The notes under the pieces are model-generated. The model had not been told where the DNA came from. It saw only the letters and a program-made list of their open reading frames with translations, and searched no databases. This document shows positions 12,351 through 21,424 of a DNA stretch of 64,000 nucleotides, piece by piece (the stretch's first letter is position 1; each line of letters opens with the position of its first letter). The DNA is from Fructilactobacillus florum DSM 22689 = JCM 16035. GTDB lineage: Bacteria; Bacillota; Bacilli; Lactobacillales; Lactobacillaceae. The stretch covers positions 62,001 through 126,000 of the forward strand of contig NZ_AYZI01000001.1 of NCBI RefSeq assembly GCF_001436645.1, read 5' to 3'. The translations under genes were made by a program, and so were the position numbers.

Positions 12351-13211
12351 CTATCTCAGCTTCATTTTAATCATCCGATCATGACCTGCCAAATCTTGCT
12401 GCAACCCTATTTGCGCCGTTGGATTAGCCTGCTGCAATAACCTTTGGACAGCGACCCCTTGCCGATAACCAATTTCTAAATAGAGGGTTCCAGGTCTTGT
12501 CAAGTAAGTGGCAATCTCATTAGCAATGCGCTGATAAAAGGCCAATCCGTGATGAGAAGCAAACAACGCCTGGCTGGGCTCGTAGTCTAACACCTGCTGG
12601 TCCATTACCGTGCGCTCACAATTAGCAATGTAGGGCGGATTGCTGATAATAACTTCAAACCGTTGACCTTGCAAGGTTTGAAACAAATCACTTTCTTGCC
12701 AAGTCACATCCAATCCTAGGGCAGTGGCATTTTGACGGGCCACCTGCAAAGCTGCTTTTGAAATATCACTGCCCAGCACCTGCCAATTCGGCCGTTCATG
12801 TTTACAAGCCAAAGCAATTGCTCCACTCCCCGTTCCCAAATCGAGCAGTCGAAGACGACTAGTCCCATAATCATGCAACAACCAATCAACTAACTCTTCT
12901 GTCTCAGGACGAGGAATTAAAACCGCCGGGTTCACTTGCAATTCCAGCCCATAAAAAGGCGCCTGCCCTAAAATGTACTGAACTGGTTGTCCTTGACAAG
13001 CCTGGTGGACGACCTCTTCAAAATGATCCCGCTGAGTTGCCGACAACTGGGTCCGATAATTAGCCACTAAGGTGGTTAAATTCCAGCCCAAAAGTCCCTG
13101 AAGCAATTCTTTAGCAGCGGTTGGTTGCTGTCCACTTTGTTGTAAGGAGGCTGTAGCCCATTTCAACGCCGAAAAAACAGTTACCGGAAAATCAAGCTTC
13201 GGGATTGTCAT
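12351..13211 (-). CDS. prmC: Release factor glutamine methyltransferase PrmC
   Basis: Methylates the glutamine of the GGQ motif in RF1 and RF2 using SAM. 286 residues: a helical N-terminal domain, SAM motif [15 protein letters not shown] and the catalytic ISNPPYIA. Its start overlaps the end of prfA by 20 bases, so the modifying enzyme is coupled to its substrate RF1. Confidence 0.95.
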   Translation of the reverse strand: MTIPKLDFPVTVFSALKWATASLQQSGQQPTAAKELLQGLLGWNLTTLVANYRTQLSATQRDHFEEVVHQACQGQPVQYILGQAPFYGLELQVNPAVLIPRPETEELVDWLLHDYGTSRLRLLDLGTGSGAIALACKHERPNWQVLGSDISKAALQVARQNATALGLDVTWQESDLFQTLQGQRFEVIISNPPYIANCERTVMDQQVLDYEPSQALFASHHGLAFYQRIANEIATYLTRPGTLYLEIGYRQGVAVQRLLQQANPTAQIGLQQDLAGHDRMIKMKLR

Positions 13212-14298
13212 TTAAATGTTCCAATTTATCGGCTTGATCAGAAACAATCAATGCATCGATAATTTCGTCCAAATCGCCATCTAAAATCTTATCGAGTTTA
13301 TTGAGGGTCAAACCAATTCGATGATCAGTGACCCGATTTTGTGGAAAATTATAAGTTCGAATTCGCTCGGAGCGATCTCCCGTTCCAACAGCCGACTTCC
13401 GCTGGGCATTGTACTGGTCTTCCTCTTTTTGTTTGTAATAATCGTAGACTCGTGCTTTTAAGACCTTCATAGCTTTGGCCCGGTTCTGTTGTTGAGAACG
13501 TTCATCCTGCATCGCTACAACAATTCCAGTTGGCAGGTGGGTCATTCGAACAGCTGAAGAGGTCTTATTGATATGTTGTCCACCGGCTCCTGAAGAACGA
13601 TAGACATCCGTACGGATATCTGCTGGATCAAGTTGAATGTCAACATCCTCTTCTTCAGGCATCACACCCACGGTTGCCGTTGAAGTATGAACCCGACCAG
13701 CTGATTCGGTTTCTGGAACCCGTTGCACTCGGTGTGCTCCGTTTTCATACTTCAACTTGGAATACACTTTTGAACCAGTAATCATCAATACGATCTCTTT
13801 AAACCCACCAACTTCAGTATCGGCTTCATCAATAATTTCAACTTGCCAATGCTGCTTTTCGGCATATTTAACGTACATATTATATAAATCAGCAGCAAAC
13901 AAGCTAGCTTCGTCGCCACCAGCAGCCCCATGAATCTCCATGATGATATTTTTCTCATCGTTTGGATCAGTTGGAATTAACAATAATTTCAACTGATTTT
14001 CCAAGTCGGTCTTGGCTGTTTCCAATTCAGCAAGCTCACTTTTTACCATGGTACTCATCTCGTCATCCAGCTTTTCTTGCAAAAGCTCCTGATCTGACGC
14101 TAATTCATTCGTCACTTGCTGATAGCGGTTGTAAGTCTCAACCGTTTCTCGCAAACTTCCTTCTTCTTTGGACAGTTTCATAAAACGTTCCGTATCAGCG
14201 ATCACTTCAGGATCACTAATTAATTCATTTAATTCGTCATAGCGATCAGAGACGGACTGTAATTTGTCGTAAATTTGTTTAGTCTGATCATCAGCCAT
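13192..14298 (-). CDS. prfA: Peptide chain release factor 1
   Basis: Recognises UAA and UAG stops and triggers peptide release. 368 residues; the GGQ motif is at 239-241 within [20 protein letters not shown] and the stop-codon PxT tripeptide is PET at 196-198, as usual in Firmicute RF1. The start ATG at 14298 is almost immediately after the tdk stop (14300), and prmC overlaps its end. Confidence 0.98.
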   Translation of the reverse strand: MADDQTKQIYDKLQSVSDRYDELNELISDPEVIADTERFMKLSKEEGSLRETVETYNRYQQVTNELASDQELLQEKLDDEMSTMVKSELAELETAKTDLENQLKLLLIPTDPNDEKNIIMEIHGAAGGDEASLFAADLYNMYVKYAEKQHWQVEIIDEADTEVGGFKEIVLMITGSKVYSKLKYENGAHRVQRVPETESAGRVHTSTATVGVMPEEEDVDIQLDPADIRTDVYRSSGAGGQHINKTSSAVRMTHLPTGIVVAMQDERSQQQNRAKAMKVLKARVYDYYKQKEEDQYNAQRKSAVGTGDRSERIRTYNFPQNRVTDHRIGLTLNKLDKILDGDLDEIIDALIVSDQADKLEHLNDNPEA

Positions 14299-14299
14299 A

Positions 14300-14914
14300 C
14301 TATTCTCCTTTGGGGGTATTTATTGTGAGGGGTGGAGCCTGGTAATGTTTGCGACAAACTGGGTAGTATGCTTCGTTACCTCCAACCTGGACCTGTTCCC
14401 CAACGTAAACCGGACGATTGTCATGGACTCGTAGGTTCATAATTGCCTTATTCTCGCAAAACCAGCAGATGGTCTTCATCTCTTCTAGTTTATCTGCATA
14501 CAACAATAATGCCCGCGAACCAGAAAATAACTGATTTTGAAAATCATTTTTCAGTCCAAAAGCCATGACGGGGATGTCCAGCTGATCAACGATGCGCGCC
14601 AAAGCTTTGACCTGGCTTTCAGTTAAAAATTGGGCTTCATCAACCAAAACACAACTTAAATGTGAACCACGTTGGTGGTGCTGCTCTTGAGCATTAGCAA
14701 TAATCTCATAGGCATCTGCTGTTGGTGCTAAGGAATAGGCTCGACGTTTGGGACCAATTCGTGATTCAATCATCCCTGCGGTCGATCTAGTGTCAAGCGC
14801 ACTGGTCATTAAAAAAACCAGTTTCCCTTGTTCTTCGTAATTGTGTGCCACTTTGATAATTTCAAACGACTTGCCACTATTCATCGCACCATAGCGGAAA
14901 AAAAGTTGTGCCAA
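14300..14914 (-). CDS. tdk: Thymidine kinase
   Basis: Salvage enzyme phosphorylating thymidine to dTMP. About 204 residues with P-loop [10 protein letters not shown], the Walker B-like [15 protein letters not shown] and a zinc ribbon (CWFCENKA ... YYPVCRKH). I chose TTG at 14914, giving [16 protein letters not shown], the usual start, preceded by AGGTG. The in-frame ATG at 14938 would begin only a few bases after the expected transcription start of the TATAAT box at 14948-14953 and has no spaced binding site. First gene of the tdk-prfA-prmC-tsaC-glyA-upp run. Confidence 0.92.
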   Translation of the reverse strand: MAQLFFRYGAMNSGKSFEIIKVAHNYEEQGKLVFLMTSALDTRSTAGMIESRIGPKRRAYSLAPTADAYEIIANAQEQHHQRGSHLSCVLVDEAQFLTESQVKALARIVDQLDIPVMAFGLKNDFQNQLFSGSRALLLYADKLEEMKTICWFCENKAIMNLRVHDNRPVYVGEQVQVGGNEAYYPVCRKHYQAPPLTINTPKGE

Positions 14915-14947
14915 AATATCACCTTTTTCTATGTTCATTCCTGTTTT

Positions 14948-14953
14948 ATTATA
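14948..14953 (-). promoter_or_regulatory. -10 box (TATAAT) for tdk
   Basis: Perfect TATAAT on the minus strand, ending about 34 bases before the TTG start of tdk. The -35 region is poor. Its closeness to the upstream ATG at 14938 supports the downstream TTG start. Confidence 0.55.
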
Positions 14954-15087
14954 GCTAATTTGCCCAGTTCGTGCAGTGATTATTTTTTACTAGTTCTACA
15001 AATGCTTTTTTAGGCGTAAGTCGGGTTTTATGCTAAAATCTTACATAATTGAACTCTACTAATCCTAGCAAAGGAAGTGAAACACCC

Positions 15088-16440
15088 ATGTCGTTTAAAA
15101 GTAACCTAGCAACAATGGCAGGAAAATCTTCATATTGGTTTCTGCATAATTTTATGGGGGGTGGAAGCTCCTTACCCGGTAAAATCACAACCAAAATTGA
15201 CCCAGATGTTTTGCATGAAATGGGCAAAAACTATGACGTCATCATTGTCAGTGGAACAAACGGAAAGACGTTAACGACCGCTTTGATTGTCCAAGTCCTC
15301 CAAGAAAAATATGATAAGGTTCTGACCAATAAAACTGGTTCAAATATGGTACAAGGAATTGTCTCTACTTTTCTAGAAAGCAGCCGGCCTACTGCTGGTA
15401 AAAAGGGAATTGCGGTTCTTGAAGTTGACGAGGCCAATGTCAAGCCAATTGTCGAGCAATTACGCCCGAAAATGTTTGTCCTAACCAACATCTTCAGAGA
15501 TCAACTTGATCGCTACGGCGAGATCTACACTACTTACCAAAAAATCATCGATGGTATCAAACTGGCTCCTGATGCATTGGTTGTTGCTAACGGTGATGAA
15601 GCCATCTTTAACTCCAAAGATTTACCTAATCCACAAGTTTACTATGGAATTAAGCACCAAGCGGCCACAGACGACCGGAAAGCTGCTCCAAATACTGACG
15701 GAGTCCTATGTCCCGTTTGTCAGCACATTATCCATTTTCATTACATCACCTATGCCAACTTGGGAGATTACTTCTGTCCGCACTGTGGTTTCAAACGACC
15801 GGACCTTAAATTTAGCGTGAATGAAATCAGTGCAAAAACTCCAACTAACTCGCGATTTATGATTGATGGCCATGCTTATCAAATTGAAATTGGTGGAACT
15901 TACAATATCTATAATGCCTTAGCTGCTTATGCAGTTGGTCGCGAAGTCGGAATTAATCCCACTCAGATTAAACATGCTTTTGAGACTAACCAACGAATCT
16001 TTGGTCGTCAGGAAGAAATTAATGTTGCTGGCAAAGAAGTCACTATCATTTTGGTTAAAAATCCGGTTGGAACTAATCAGGTCATCGACCTCCTCGCAAC
16101 CGAATCGGAACCCTTTTCATTTATTGGCCTCTTAAATGCCAACTACGCTGACGGTATCGATACCAGTTGGATCTGGGACGGCGAGTTCGAACGACTCCCT
16201 AATATGAACATCAAACAGTTTGAAACTGGTGGCAAACGTTATCGAGACATTACTTTACGGTTGCAAGTTGCTGGAGTGCCAGCTGAACAACATCGCATTC
16301 AACCGGACTTAGAAAAAGTAGTAGCAGATATTCCTAATATGCCTACTAAAAAAGTTTATATCTTAGCTACCTACACCGCCATGATGCAGGTTCGCGCAAT
16401 CCTCACTAAAAAAGGTTATATCAAAGGAGTGAAAAAATAA
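15088..16440 (+). CDS. murT: Lipid II isoglutaminyl synthase subunit MurT
   Basis: With GatD, amidates the alpha-carboxyl of D-Glu in lipid II to D-isoglutamine; MurT is the Mur-ligase-like ATP-using subunit. 450 residues from ATG at 15088 (AAAGGAAG upstream): P-loop SGTNGKT at 55-61, DQLDRYGE in the central domain, and an inserted Cys4 zinc ribbon (Cys208, 211, 230, 233) typical of MurT. The C-terminal DUF1727 domain follows. An upstream in-frame TTG at 15049 lacks a binding site. Its stop overlaps the gatD start by one base (TAATG). Confidence 0.96.
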   Translation: MSFKSNLATMAGKSSYWFLHNFMGGGSSLPGKITTKIDPDVLHEMGKNYDVIIVSGTNGKTLTTALIVQVLQEKYDKVLTNKTGSNMVQGIVSTFLESSRPTAGKKGIAVLEVDEANVKPIVEQLRPKMFVLTNIFRDQLDRYGEIYTTYQKIIDGIKLAPDALVVANGDEAIFNSKDLPNPQVYYGIKHQAATDDRKAAPNTDGVLCPVCQHIIHFHYITYANLGDYFCPHCGFKRPDLKFSVNEISAKTPTNSRFMIDGHAYQIEIGGTYNIYNALAAYAVGREVGINPTQIKHAFETNQRIFGRQEEINVAGKEVTIILVKNPVGTNQVIDLLATESEPFSFIGLLNANYADGIDTSWIWDGEFERLPNMNIKQFETGGKRYRDITLRLQVAGVPAEQHRIQPDLEKVVADIPNMPTKKVYILATYTAMMQVRAILTKKGYIKGVKK

Positions 16441-17144
16441 TGTCATTCTCAATTCGGGTTGCCCATTTATATGGTGATCTAATGAACACTTATGGAGATA
16501 TTGGTAATATCCTAGTTTTGCAATTTTATGCTAAACAAATCGGAGTCACCGTTACTTCAAAAGTAGTTAGCCTCGAGGAAGATTTTCAGGCAGATGCATA
16601 TGACTTTGCGGTTTTTGGTGGTGGACAAGATTTTGAACAAAGTATTGTTGCTAAAGATTTACAAACCAAAAAAAAGGAACTAATTAAATTTATTGAACAA
16701 AACAAACCCCTCGTAGCGGTATGTGGTGGTTACCAAATGCTAGGAAAGTACTACGTTGATGCCGAAGGACGTAAGCTTCCAGGAATCAGTGCTATGAATC
16801 ACTATACCGAACAGCAACATGAACATCGGTTTATCGGTGATATTCTCATTAAAAATGCTGCCACGGGCCAAGAATATCATGGTTTTGAAAATCACCAAGG
16901 AGTTACTTATTTGGGTGAAAATGAGCACCCATTAGGAAAGGTTCTCAAGGGCTATGGAAATAATGGAACCGACGGAACCGAGGGAGCTGTCTACAAAAAC
17001 ACTACTGGAACTTATTTTCACGGTCCCATTATGGCTCGCAATGGTAACTTCGCTGTCCATATGATGTTTCAAGCGTTAGAAACCAAATATCCTGATACAG
17101 ACTTTACGGAAATGAAAAACCAGGTTCAAATTTCTGGATATTAA
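16440..17144 (+). CDS. gatD: Lipid II isoglutaminyl synthase subunit GatD (glutamine amidotransferase)
   Basis: Class I glutaminase that supplies ammonia to MurT. 234 residues; the nucleophile is Cys95 in VAVCGGYQMLGKYY and FFGGGQD-like FGGGQDFEQ lies upstream. The catalytic histidine is probably in TYFHGPIMARN. The TAATG junction with murT implies coupled translation in equal amounts. A terminator follows within a few bases, so murT-gatD is a two-gene operon. Confidence 0.95.
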   Translation: MSFSIRVAHLYGDLMNTYGDIGNILVLQFYAKQIGVTVTSKVVSLEEDFQADAYDFAVFGGGQDFEQSIVAKDLQTKKKELIKFIEQNKPLVAVCGGYQMLGKYYVDAEGRKLPGISAMNHYTEQQHEHRFIGDILIKNAATGQEYHGFENHQGVTYLGENEHPLGKVLKGYGNNGTDGTEGAVYKNTTGTYFHGPIMARNGNFAVHMMFQALETKYPDTDFTEMKNQVQISGY

Positions 17145-17145
17145 T

Positions 17146-17181
17146 AAAAAAACTTCCTGTTAGCTAACAGGAAGTTTTTTT
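17146..17181. terminator. Bidirectional terminator after gatD
   Basis: Perfect inverted repeat with an 11-base arm (CTTCCTGTTAG) flanked by seven A and seven T. It can end gatD on the plus strand and the serine hydrolase gene coming from the other side. Confidence 0.9.
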
Positions 17182-17251
17182 AGAAAATGACAAGTAAATT
17201 ATCGACTTTCTGACCGAAAAAGCACTATTTTCGAACCGAAATTACGGATGT

Positions 17252-18262
17252 TTATTTTTTTGACCAAATCTCTGCCAAATAGGTTTGCAAGAGTCGTTCT
17301 CGTGCCCATAAATAGCGTTCTCCAACAACTGGGTGGACCCGATTAGAAAGCAGAACCAAACCACTTTGCAGTTGCGGGACTAATACCAGCATTGTTCCAG
17401 TATAACCAGTTTGGCTCAGAAATTCTTGGCCATTAAAGTTGTTCAACTGCCATCCAAAGGAGCGACCCCCATCTTGCATCGGTGTTTGATCTTGGCTCAG
17501 ACGATCCAAAGTTGCTGGGGTTAAAACGACTCCTGGTTGTCTAATTTGTAACATCCATTGCATAAAATGAACCAAGTCACACAGCGAGCTAAATAAGCCC
17601 GCTGAACCACAATTTTCCCCTAGTACCCTTGCTTTGGGATCATGCACTCGTCCCGCTAAGTTAGTATGGGTCTGCGGATCGTAGGTAGTCGGAACCGAGG
17701 ACTTGGGATCGGGCTGAAAAGTTGAATCATGCATCCCTAACGGCTGCAATACCATTTGACTAATCAACGACTGAATCGGCAATCCCGTTATTTTAGTTGC
17801 CACCCATCCTAGAAAAATAAAGTTAGCGTCTTGGTAATGCATCTGGTTCCCTAGCAATGGTCCTGCTGACAGACCCAACAGCGCTGTTTTTAATTCTTGC
17901 GCATTCAGGCGATCTCGATTCGGGATGTAGCCACGGATGTCAGCCGTATGCGTTAAGAGGTGGCGGATTGTGACCCGTGGCGCATGCCATTCTGGTAAAT
18001 AAGTAGTCAATGAATCGTCTAAATGTAAACGGTTCTGCTCAATTAGCCGTAAAATAACCGGAACCGTCCCCACCACCTTAGTTAATGAAGCAACGTCGTA
18101 TAATTGCTCCGGGAGAAGTTTGGTTACCACCGGATCCCAACTTTTCTTCCCATGATAGTGCAGCGACGTCTGTTGACCTTGAATGAAAGCATACGAAACC
18201 CCTGGAACCAACTGATCTGCGGTTAAAGCAGCTAAAACCCCCGTGGTTTTTGGTAAATTCAT
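17252..18262 (-). CDS. Serine hydrolase (beta-lactamase / class C PBP-like family)
   Basis: 336 residues with the serine beta-lactamase-like fold: SxxK motif SLTK (Ser59, Lys62) in YDVASLTKVVG, then a HLLTHTADIRGY block and a Tyr-containing HYQDANFIFLGW that stands where the YxN motif is expected. No signal peptide or membrane segment is evident, so it is probably cytosolic or non-classically exported. Such proteins act as esterases or D-alanyl peptidases; substrate unknown. RBS GGGGGATC precedes the ATG. Confidence 0.85.
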   Translation of the reverse strand: MNLPKTTGVLAALTADQLVPGVSYAFIQGQQTSLHYHGKKSWDPVVTKLLPEQLYDVASLTKVVGTVPVILRLIEQNRLHLDDSLTTYLPEWHAPRVTIRHLLTHTADIRGYIPNRDRLNAQELKTALLGLSAGPLLGNQMHYQDANFIFLGWVATKITGLPIQSLISQMVLQPLGMHDSTFQPDPKSSVPTTYDPQTHTNLAGRVHDPKARVLGENCGSAGLFSSLCDLVHFMQWMLQIRQPGVVLTPATLDRLSQDQTPMQDGGRSFGWQLNNFNGQEFLSQTGYTGTMLVLVPQLQSGLVLLSNRVHPVVGERYLWARERLLQTYLAEIWSKK

Positions 18263-18290
18263 GCTGATCCCCCACTTTCATTTACCAACA

Positions 18291-18317
18291 AAAAAAGTCG
18301 CTAGTTAGCGACTTTTT
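18291..18317. terminator. Terminator after tRNA-Glu
   Basis: Inverted repeat AAAGTCGCTA / TAGCGACTTT with flanking A and T runs, directly after the tRNA-Glu 3' end on the minus strand. Confidence 0.8.
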
Positions 18318-18322
18318 AATAG

Positions 18323-18396
18323 TTACCCGTACGAGACTCGAACTCGTAGCTCCGCCTTGAGAGGGCGACGTCTTAAACCAGTTTGACCAACGGGCA
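18323..18396 (-). tRNA. tRNA-Glu (anticodon CUC)
   Basis: Folds as a full cloverleaf: acceptor TGCCCGT / ACGGGTA (one G-U pair) with discriminator A, D arm GTC...GAC containing GG, anticodon stem TCGCC / GGCGG with loop CTCTCAA (anticodon CUC, reads GAG), T arm ACGAG-TTCGAGT-CTCGT. No CCA is encoded. The body resembles Firmicute tRNA-Glu(UUC), so it is a second Glu isoacceptor rather than another amino acid. Confidence 0.9.
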
Positions 18397-18412
18397 ATAA
18401 CACAACAATGTA

Positions 18413-18441
18413 ATTCTACTTGGTTCCGCCTTGTCTGTCAA
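18413..18441 (-). promoter_or_regulatory. Promoter of tRNA-Glu
   Basis: Minus strand TTGACA (18441-18436), 17-base spacer, TAGAAT (18418-18413), ending 16 bases before the tRNA. Faces away from the tRNA-Gln promoter. Confidence 0.75.
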
Positions 18442-18454
18442 CTAAAAATAATGT

Positions 18455-18483
18455 TTGACATTTATTGGCAATCAATGTAATAT
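18455..18483 (+). promoter_or_regulatory. Promoter of tRNA-Gln
   Basis: TTGACA (18455-18460), 17-base spacer, TAATAT (18478-18483), 14 bases before the tRNA 5' end. Back-to-back with the tRNA-Glu promoter. Confidence 0.78.
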
Positions 18484-18497
18484 ATTTATTGTACTTA

Positions 18498-18570
18498 TTG
18501 GGTATTAGCCAAACTGGTAAGGCAGCGGACTCTGAATCCGTAATGTACTGGTTCGAGTCCAGTATACCCA
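18498..18570 (+). tRNA. tRNA-Gln (anticodon CUG)
   Basis: Cloverleaf: acceptor TGGGTAT / ATACCCA, D arm GCC...GGC, anticodon stem GCGGA / TCCGT with loop CTCTGAA (anticodon CUG, reads CAG), T arm ACTGG-TTCGAGT-CCAGT, discriminator A, no encoded CCA. The acceptor and D arm resemble Firmicute tRNA-Gln(UUG). Confidence 0.92.
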
Positions 18571-18586
18571 ATCTATTAGTTTCATT

Positions 18587-18618
18587 GGTCGTCATAACGC
18601 TTGTTATGGCGGCTTTTT
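18587..18618 (+). terminator. Terminator after tRNA-Gln
   Basis: Stem GTCGTCATAAC / GTTATGGCGGC (G-U pairs) with GCTT loop, then six T. Confidence 0.85.
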
Positions 18619-18779
18619 TGTTGTTCTTGCCTAAATAAATTGTCAGCTGTTTTCGTGCAATCTCATTGCTAATTACCTTGCTTTTTCGGAGTGACCCAGT
18701 TGAGCTATTAAACTTCGCAAATGTCACTCTGTCTGAGCTACTGATTAAAACCAGCAATTCAATTGCGCTTAAACGTGCC

Positions 18780-19229
18780 TTAGCGGACGTACACTACGTG
18801 AAAAGTCTCTAGGACTGCTCGTGCAGTTGCTGGGTCAAATTGCAGGCCTTCTGCTTGACATTCTTCCGCAAAAAATCGATCGTGCGCCGTCCGCCAAGCT
18901 TGCAGGGTTCGATCGCCCTCCCCTTCCGCAAAGGCATGGGCGGCATCGACCGCTAAATAATCAACCACCTGGATATCATCATTTTTGATAATCGCAACTG
19001 GTTGTTGTCGTCCATCTAAAATAACATCATAAGCATGCTTAGTTGGCAGTTCATCGCCATCTTTTTCATATAATTCATAGAGACTAGTAGTAGCTGTTTT
19101 TTCCCCAGCTATGATTAATTGGGCAAGTTGATCAGCTTCATCTCCAAACTGGTAACTACTTTGCAAACGAGCAGTTTGGGGAATTGCGCCCGCTGCTTGG
19201 GCTTCTTTAAAAAAGGTCGTGGGTTGCAT
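18780..19229 (-). CDS. ASCH domain-containing protein
   Basis: 149 residues from ATG at 19229, which has GGAGGG seven bases upstream; longer in-frame starts have no binding site. The core GEKTATTSLYELYEKDGDELP and AIIKNDDIQVVDYLAVDAAHA is the ASCH (PUA-like) fold, followed by GDRTLQAWRTAHDRFFAEE, typical of this family in Firmicutes. ASCH proteins bind RNA or nucleosides and some hydrolyse N4-acetylcytidine; no activity is assigned here. Confidence 0.85.
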   Translation of the reverse strand: MQPTTFFKEAQAAGAIPQTARLQSSYQFGDEADQLAQLIIAGEKTATTSLYELYEKDGDELPTKHAYDVILDGRQQPVAIIKNDDIQVVDYLAVDAAHAFAEGEGDRTLQAWRTAHDRFFAEECQAEGLQFDPATARAVLETFHVVYVR

Positions 19230-19345
19230 CGGAGCCCTCCGTATCTTATAAATTATTGGATGTGTCTCATTTTTTCTTTGTCTAACAATCACCATTATCA
19301 ATAAGCCCCATTTGCGTTGCTTTTCCATCTAAAATTAGCAAGCAG

Positions 19346-19807
19346 TTAAGCTTCACCAATATTGGTGGGGGCATACTGCATTTTAAGATGCTTAATTCCG
19401 ACTTCGAGGTACTCTGAGGAAACCGGAACAAAGCCCAGTGATTGGTAAAATTTCTTTAAATACGCCTGTGCTGAAATGGTCAATGGTTGCTGCGGGAATT
19501 TTTGCAATGCTGTTGTAATCGCATCCTTAACAATTTGTCGACCAAGCCCGTGCTTTCGAAATCCTTTCATAGTCAACACCCGTCCAAAAGTAACCCCTTG
19601 TGGTTGCTGATAGACTCGAGCATAGGCAACAATTTGATCTTTCTCGTCAAAACGCATGACATGATAAGCAACTAAGTCATGGGAATCAATCTCATTTTCC
19701 TGAATCCCTTGTTCAACAATAAAGACCTGATTTCGGGCAAATAAAAGGGCTAGTAATGCCGAATTAGTTAGTTCAGCAAAAGGCTTGACGATTAAATTAG
19801 TTTCCAC
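19346..19807 (-). CDS. GNAT acetyltransferase, ElaA family
   Basis: 153 residues. ElaA signatures: LLFARNQVFIVEQGI near the N-terminus, then YARVYQQPQGVTFGRVLT and the acetyl-CoA loop FRKHGLGRQIVKDAI, and AYLKKFYQSLGFVPVS. Substrate unknown. It follows the RimJ-type GNAT gene by seven bases and is probably in the EamA operon. Confidence 0.88.
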   Translation of the reverse strand: METNLIVKPFAELTNSALLALLFARNQVFIVEQGIQENEIDSHDLVAYHVMRFDEKDQIVAYARVYQQPQGVTFGRVLTMKGFRKHGLGRQIVKDAITTALQKFPQQPLTISAQAYLKKFYQSLGFVPVSSEYLEVGIKHLKMQYAPTNIGEA

Positions 19808-19814
19808 GTTATTT

Positions 19815-20369
19815 CTATCCTTTCTCGCTCACACGTTTTGGTTTAAAATCGGTCGCTTGCAGTAACCAACAATTCTCGTCATGAAATCGACCATGCAATT
19901 CAAGCGCTTGTGGTTTAACGGTCTTTAGCTGAAATCCGGCGCCACGGGCAACTGCATTACTAGCAACATTATCAACCGCTACTTTCACCCAAATCTTTTC
20001 TAGTGGATAATTTGCAAATCCATACTCACACAAAGCTTGCAATGACCTATGCATAATTCCTCGGCCAGTAACTTGGTTACCTAACCAATAGCCGACCTCT
20101 GCTTCGCGTTGCTCGTTCATAAATCGATTAAAACTGACCATTCCGACCGGACGCTGATCAGCAGTAATAACCAACAGCAAGCCCCGATCCTGTTTGCTCC
20201 TTCGCAAAAAAGTCGCCTCCTGCTCCGGACTGGTAATTTGATCAGCCCACGGCAACCACTTAGCAATGGTCGTTCTAGAAGCAGCTAATTGAGCAAAAAG
20301 CGCCGGTGCATCGCTAGCAACGTCGGGTAACCGCAAACTCAATTCATGATCTATTTTAATGGGTGACAT
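19815..20369 (-). CDS. GNAT acetyltransferase, RimJ/RimL type
   Basis: 184 residues. RimJ/RimL-like layout: SLRLPDVASDAPALFAQ, then VGYWLGNQVTGRGIMHR (acetyl-CoA loop) and VASNAVARGAGFQLKTV near the C-terminus. Members acetylate protein N-termini or small amines; target unknown. The start overlaps the EamA stop by one base (TAATG) with GGAGAGG upstream, so the genes are translationally coupled. Confidence 0.87.
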   Translation of the reverse strand: MSPIKIDHELSLRLPDVASDAPALFAQLAASRTTIAKWLPWADQITSPEQEATFLRRSKQDRGLLLVITADQRPVGMVSFNRFMNEQREAEVGYWLGNQVTGRGIMHRSLQALCEYGFANYPLEKIWVKVAVDNVASNAVARGAGFQLKTVKPQALELHGRFHDENCWLLQATDFKPKRVSEKG

Positions 20370-21325
20370 TACACCTCTCCTGAACTTTTATTATTCAAAC
20401 GTTCTGGGTGACGTTGAGCTGCCTGTAGGATGTAGATCGCAACAATAATCAAAACAGCCCCAATGATTTCTGGCCAGCTAATGTCTGCCTGAAACCAAAA
20501 AATACTAATCACAAAGGTAATGACCGGTTGAATAGCATCAATCAAACTAATCGTCGCCGAGTCAGTATATCGAGTCGCATAGATGACTGATGGGAAAGTT
20601 AAAATCGTCCCAAAAAAGATAATTCCAGCAATCCCCAAAATCCCTCCTGTACTCAAGTGAGGAACATCAACCCACACTGGTTGATGCAAATTAAAGGCTA
20701 CGCTTGCAATTAGTGTCCCCCATCCCAAAATCACCATTGGTGGGTTGTCACGTCCAATTTCTTTTGGTAAGACTACGTAGCAAGCCGCCGTAATCCCTGA
20801 TACAATCCCCATCACTAAGGAAATAATCGGAATTGAAAGTTCATGAATATTTCCCCGAGTTACGGATAAGAAAACTCCTAACAACGCAATTAGGAACACA
20901 ATCAAATCAATTTTAAGTGGTTTTTTATGTTGAAATAAAAAAGCTCCTAGTAAGATGAACAATGGCGCTAAGTATTGCAAAATCGTTGCTGAACTAGCCC
21001 CGTTTGCTCCACCTTGTTGAATTGCCACATAAAAACTACCCATATTAGCGGCCAAGCCCAGCAACCCGTAAGCTATCAGCCAAGCGATTGAACGCCAACT
21101 TTTAAAAACGTTAAAAATCTTTCCTCGATAAATCACAGCACAAGCTGTCAAGAGAATCAATCCGGTAAAAGTGGTTCGAGCTGATAAAAACCAGCCAGCT
21201 GGAATGGTTTCAGTTTGTGAAACAAACTGCTGCAATGCCCCTGAAAATCCCCATGATGAAGAAGCAAAGATTGCTAATAACATCCCTTTTACAGGTCGAC
21301 TCAATTGTTGCCCTATTTTCTGCAT
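20369..21325 (-). CDS. EamA/DMT-family transporter
   Basis: 318 residues with about ten hydrophobic helices in two EamA repeats; GMLLAIFASSSWGFSGALQQ in helix 1 and ATILQYLAPLFILLGA in the first repeat are characteristic. Probably exports a metabolite or amino acid; substrate unknown. ATG at 21325 is preferred over 21340 because the stretch of five G before it gives a spaced binding site. First gene of an operon with two acetyltransferases. Confidence 0.88.
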   Translation of the reverse strand: MQKIGQQLSRPVKGMLLAIFASSSWGFSGALQQFVSQTETIPAGWFLSARTTFTGLILLTACAVIYRGKIFNVFKSWRSIAWLIAYGLLGLAANMGSFYVAIQQGGANGASSATILQYLAPLFILLGAFLFQHKKPLKIDLIVFLIALLGVFLSVTRGNIHELSIPIISLVMGIVSGITAACYVVLPKEIGRDNPPMVILGWGTLIASVAFNLHQPVWVDVPHLSTGGILGIAGIIFFGTILTFPSVIYATRYTDSATISLIDAIQPVITFVISIFWFQADISWPEIIGAVLIIVAIYILQAAQRHPERLNNKSSGEV

Positions 21326-21353
21326 AAATCCATCCCCCATGTTTTTATTCCCA

Positions 21354-21382
21354 ACTATAGGGCGATTAGTAGCTTCTGTAAA
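21354..21382 (-). promoter_or_regulatory. Promoter of the EamA-GNAT-GNAT operon
   Basis: Minus strand TTTACA (21382-21377), 17-base spacer, TATAGT (21359-21354). A small inverted repeat TGTTAC-AAAAA-GTAACA lies just upstream and could be an operator. Confidence 0.55.
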
Positions 21383-21424
21383 CCTGTTGTGTTACTTTTT
21401 GTAACATATCGTTCAAGGGAACTT

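Noticed and set aside
18416-18757. 113-codon open frame on the minus strand
   Set aside because: It overlaps the tRNA-Gln gene, both tRNA promoters and a terminator, has no binding site and resembles no protein.
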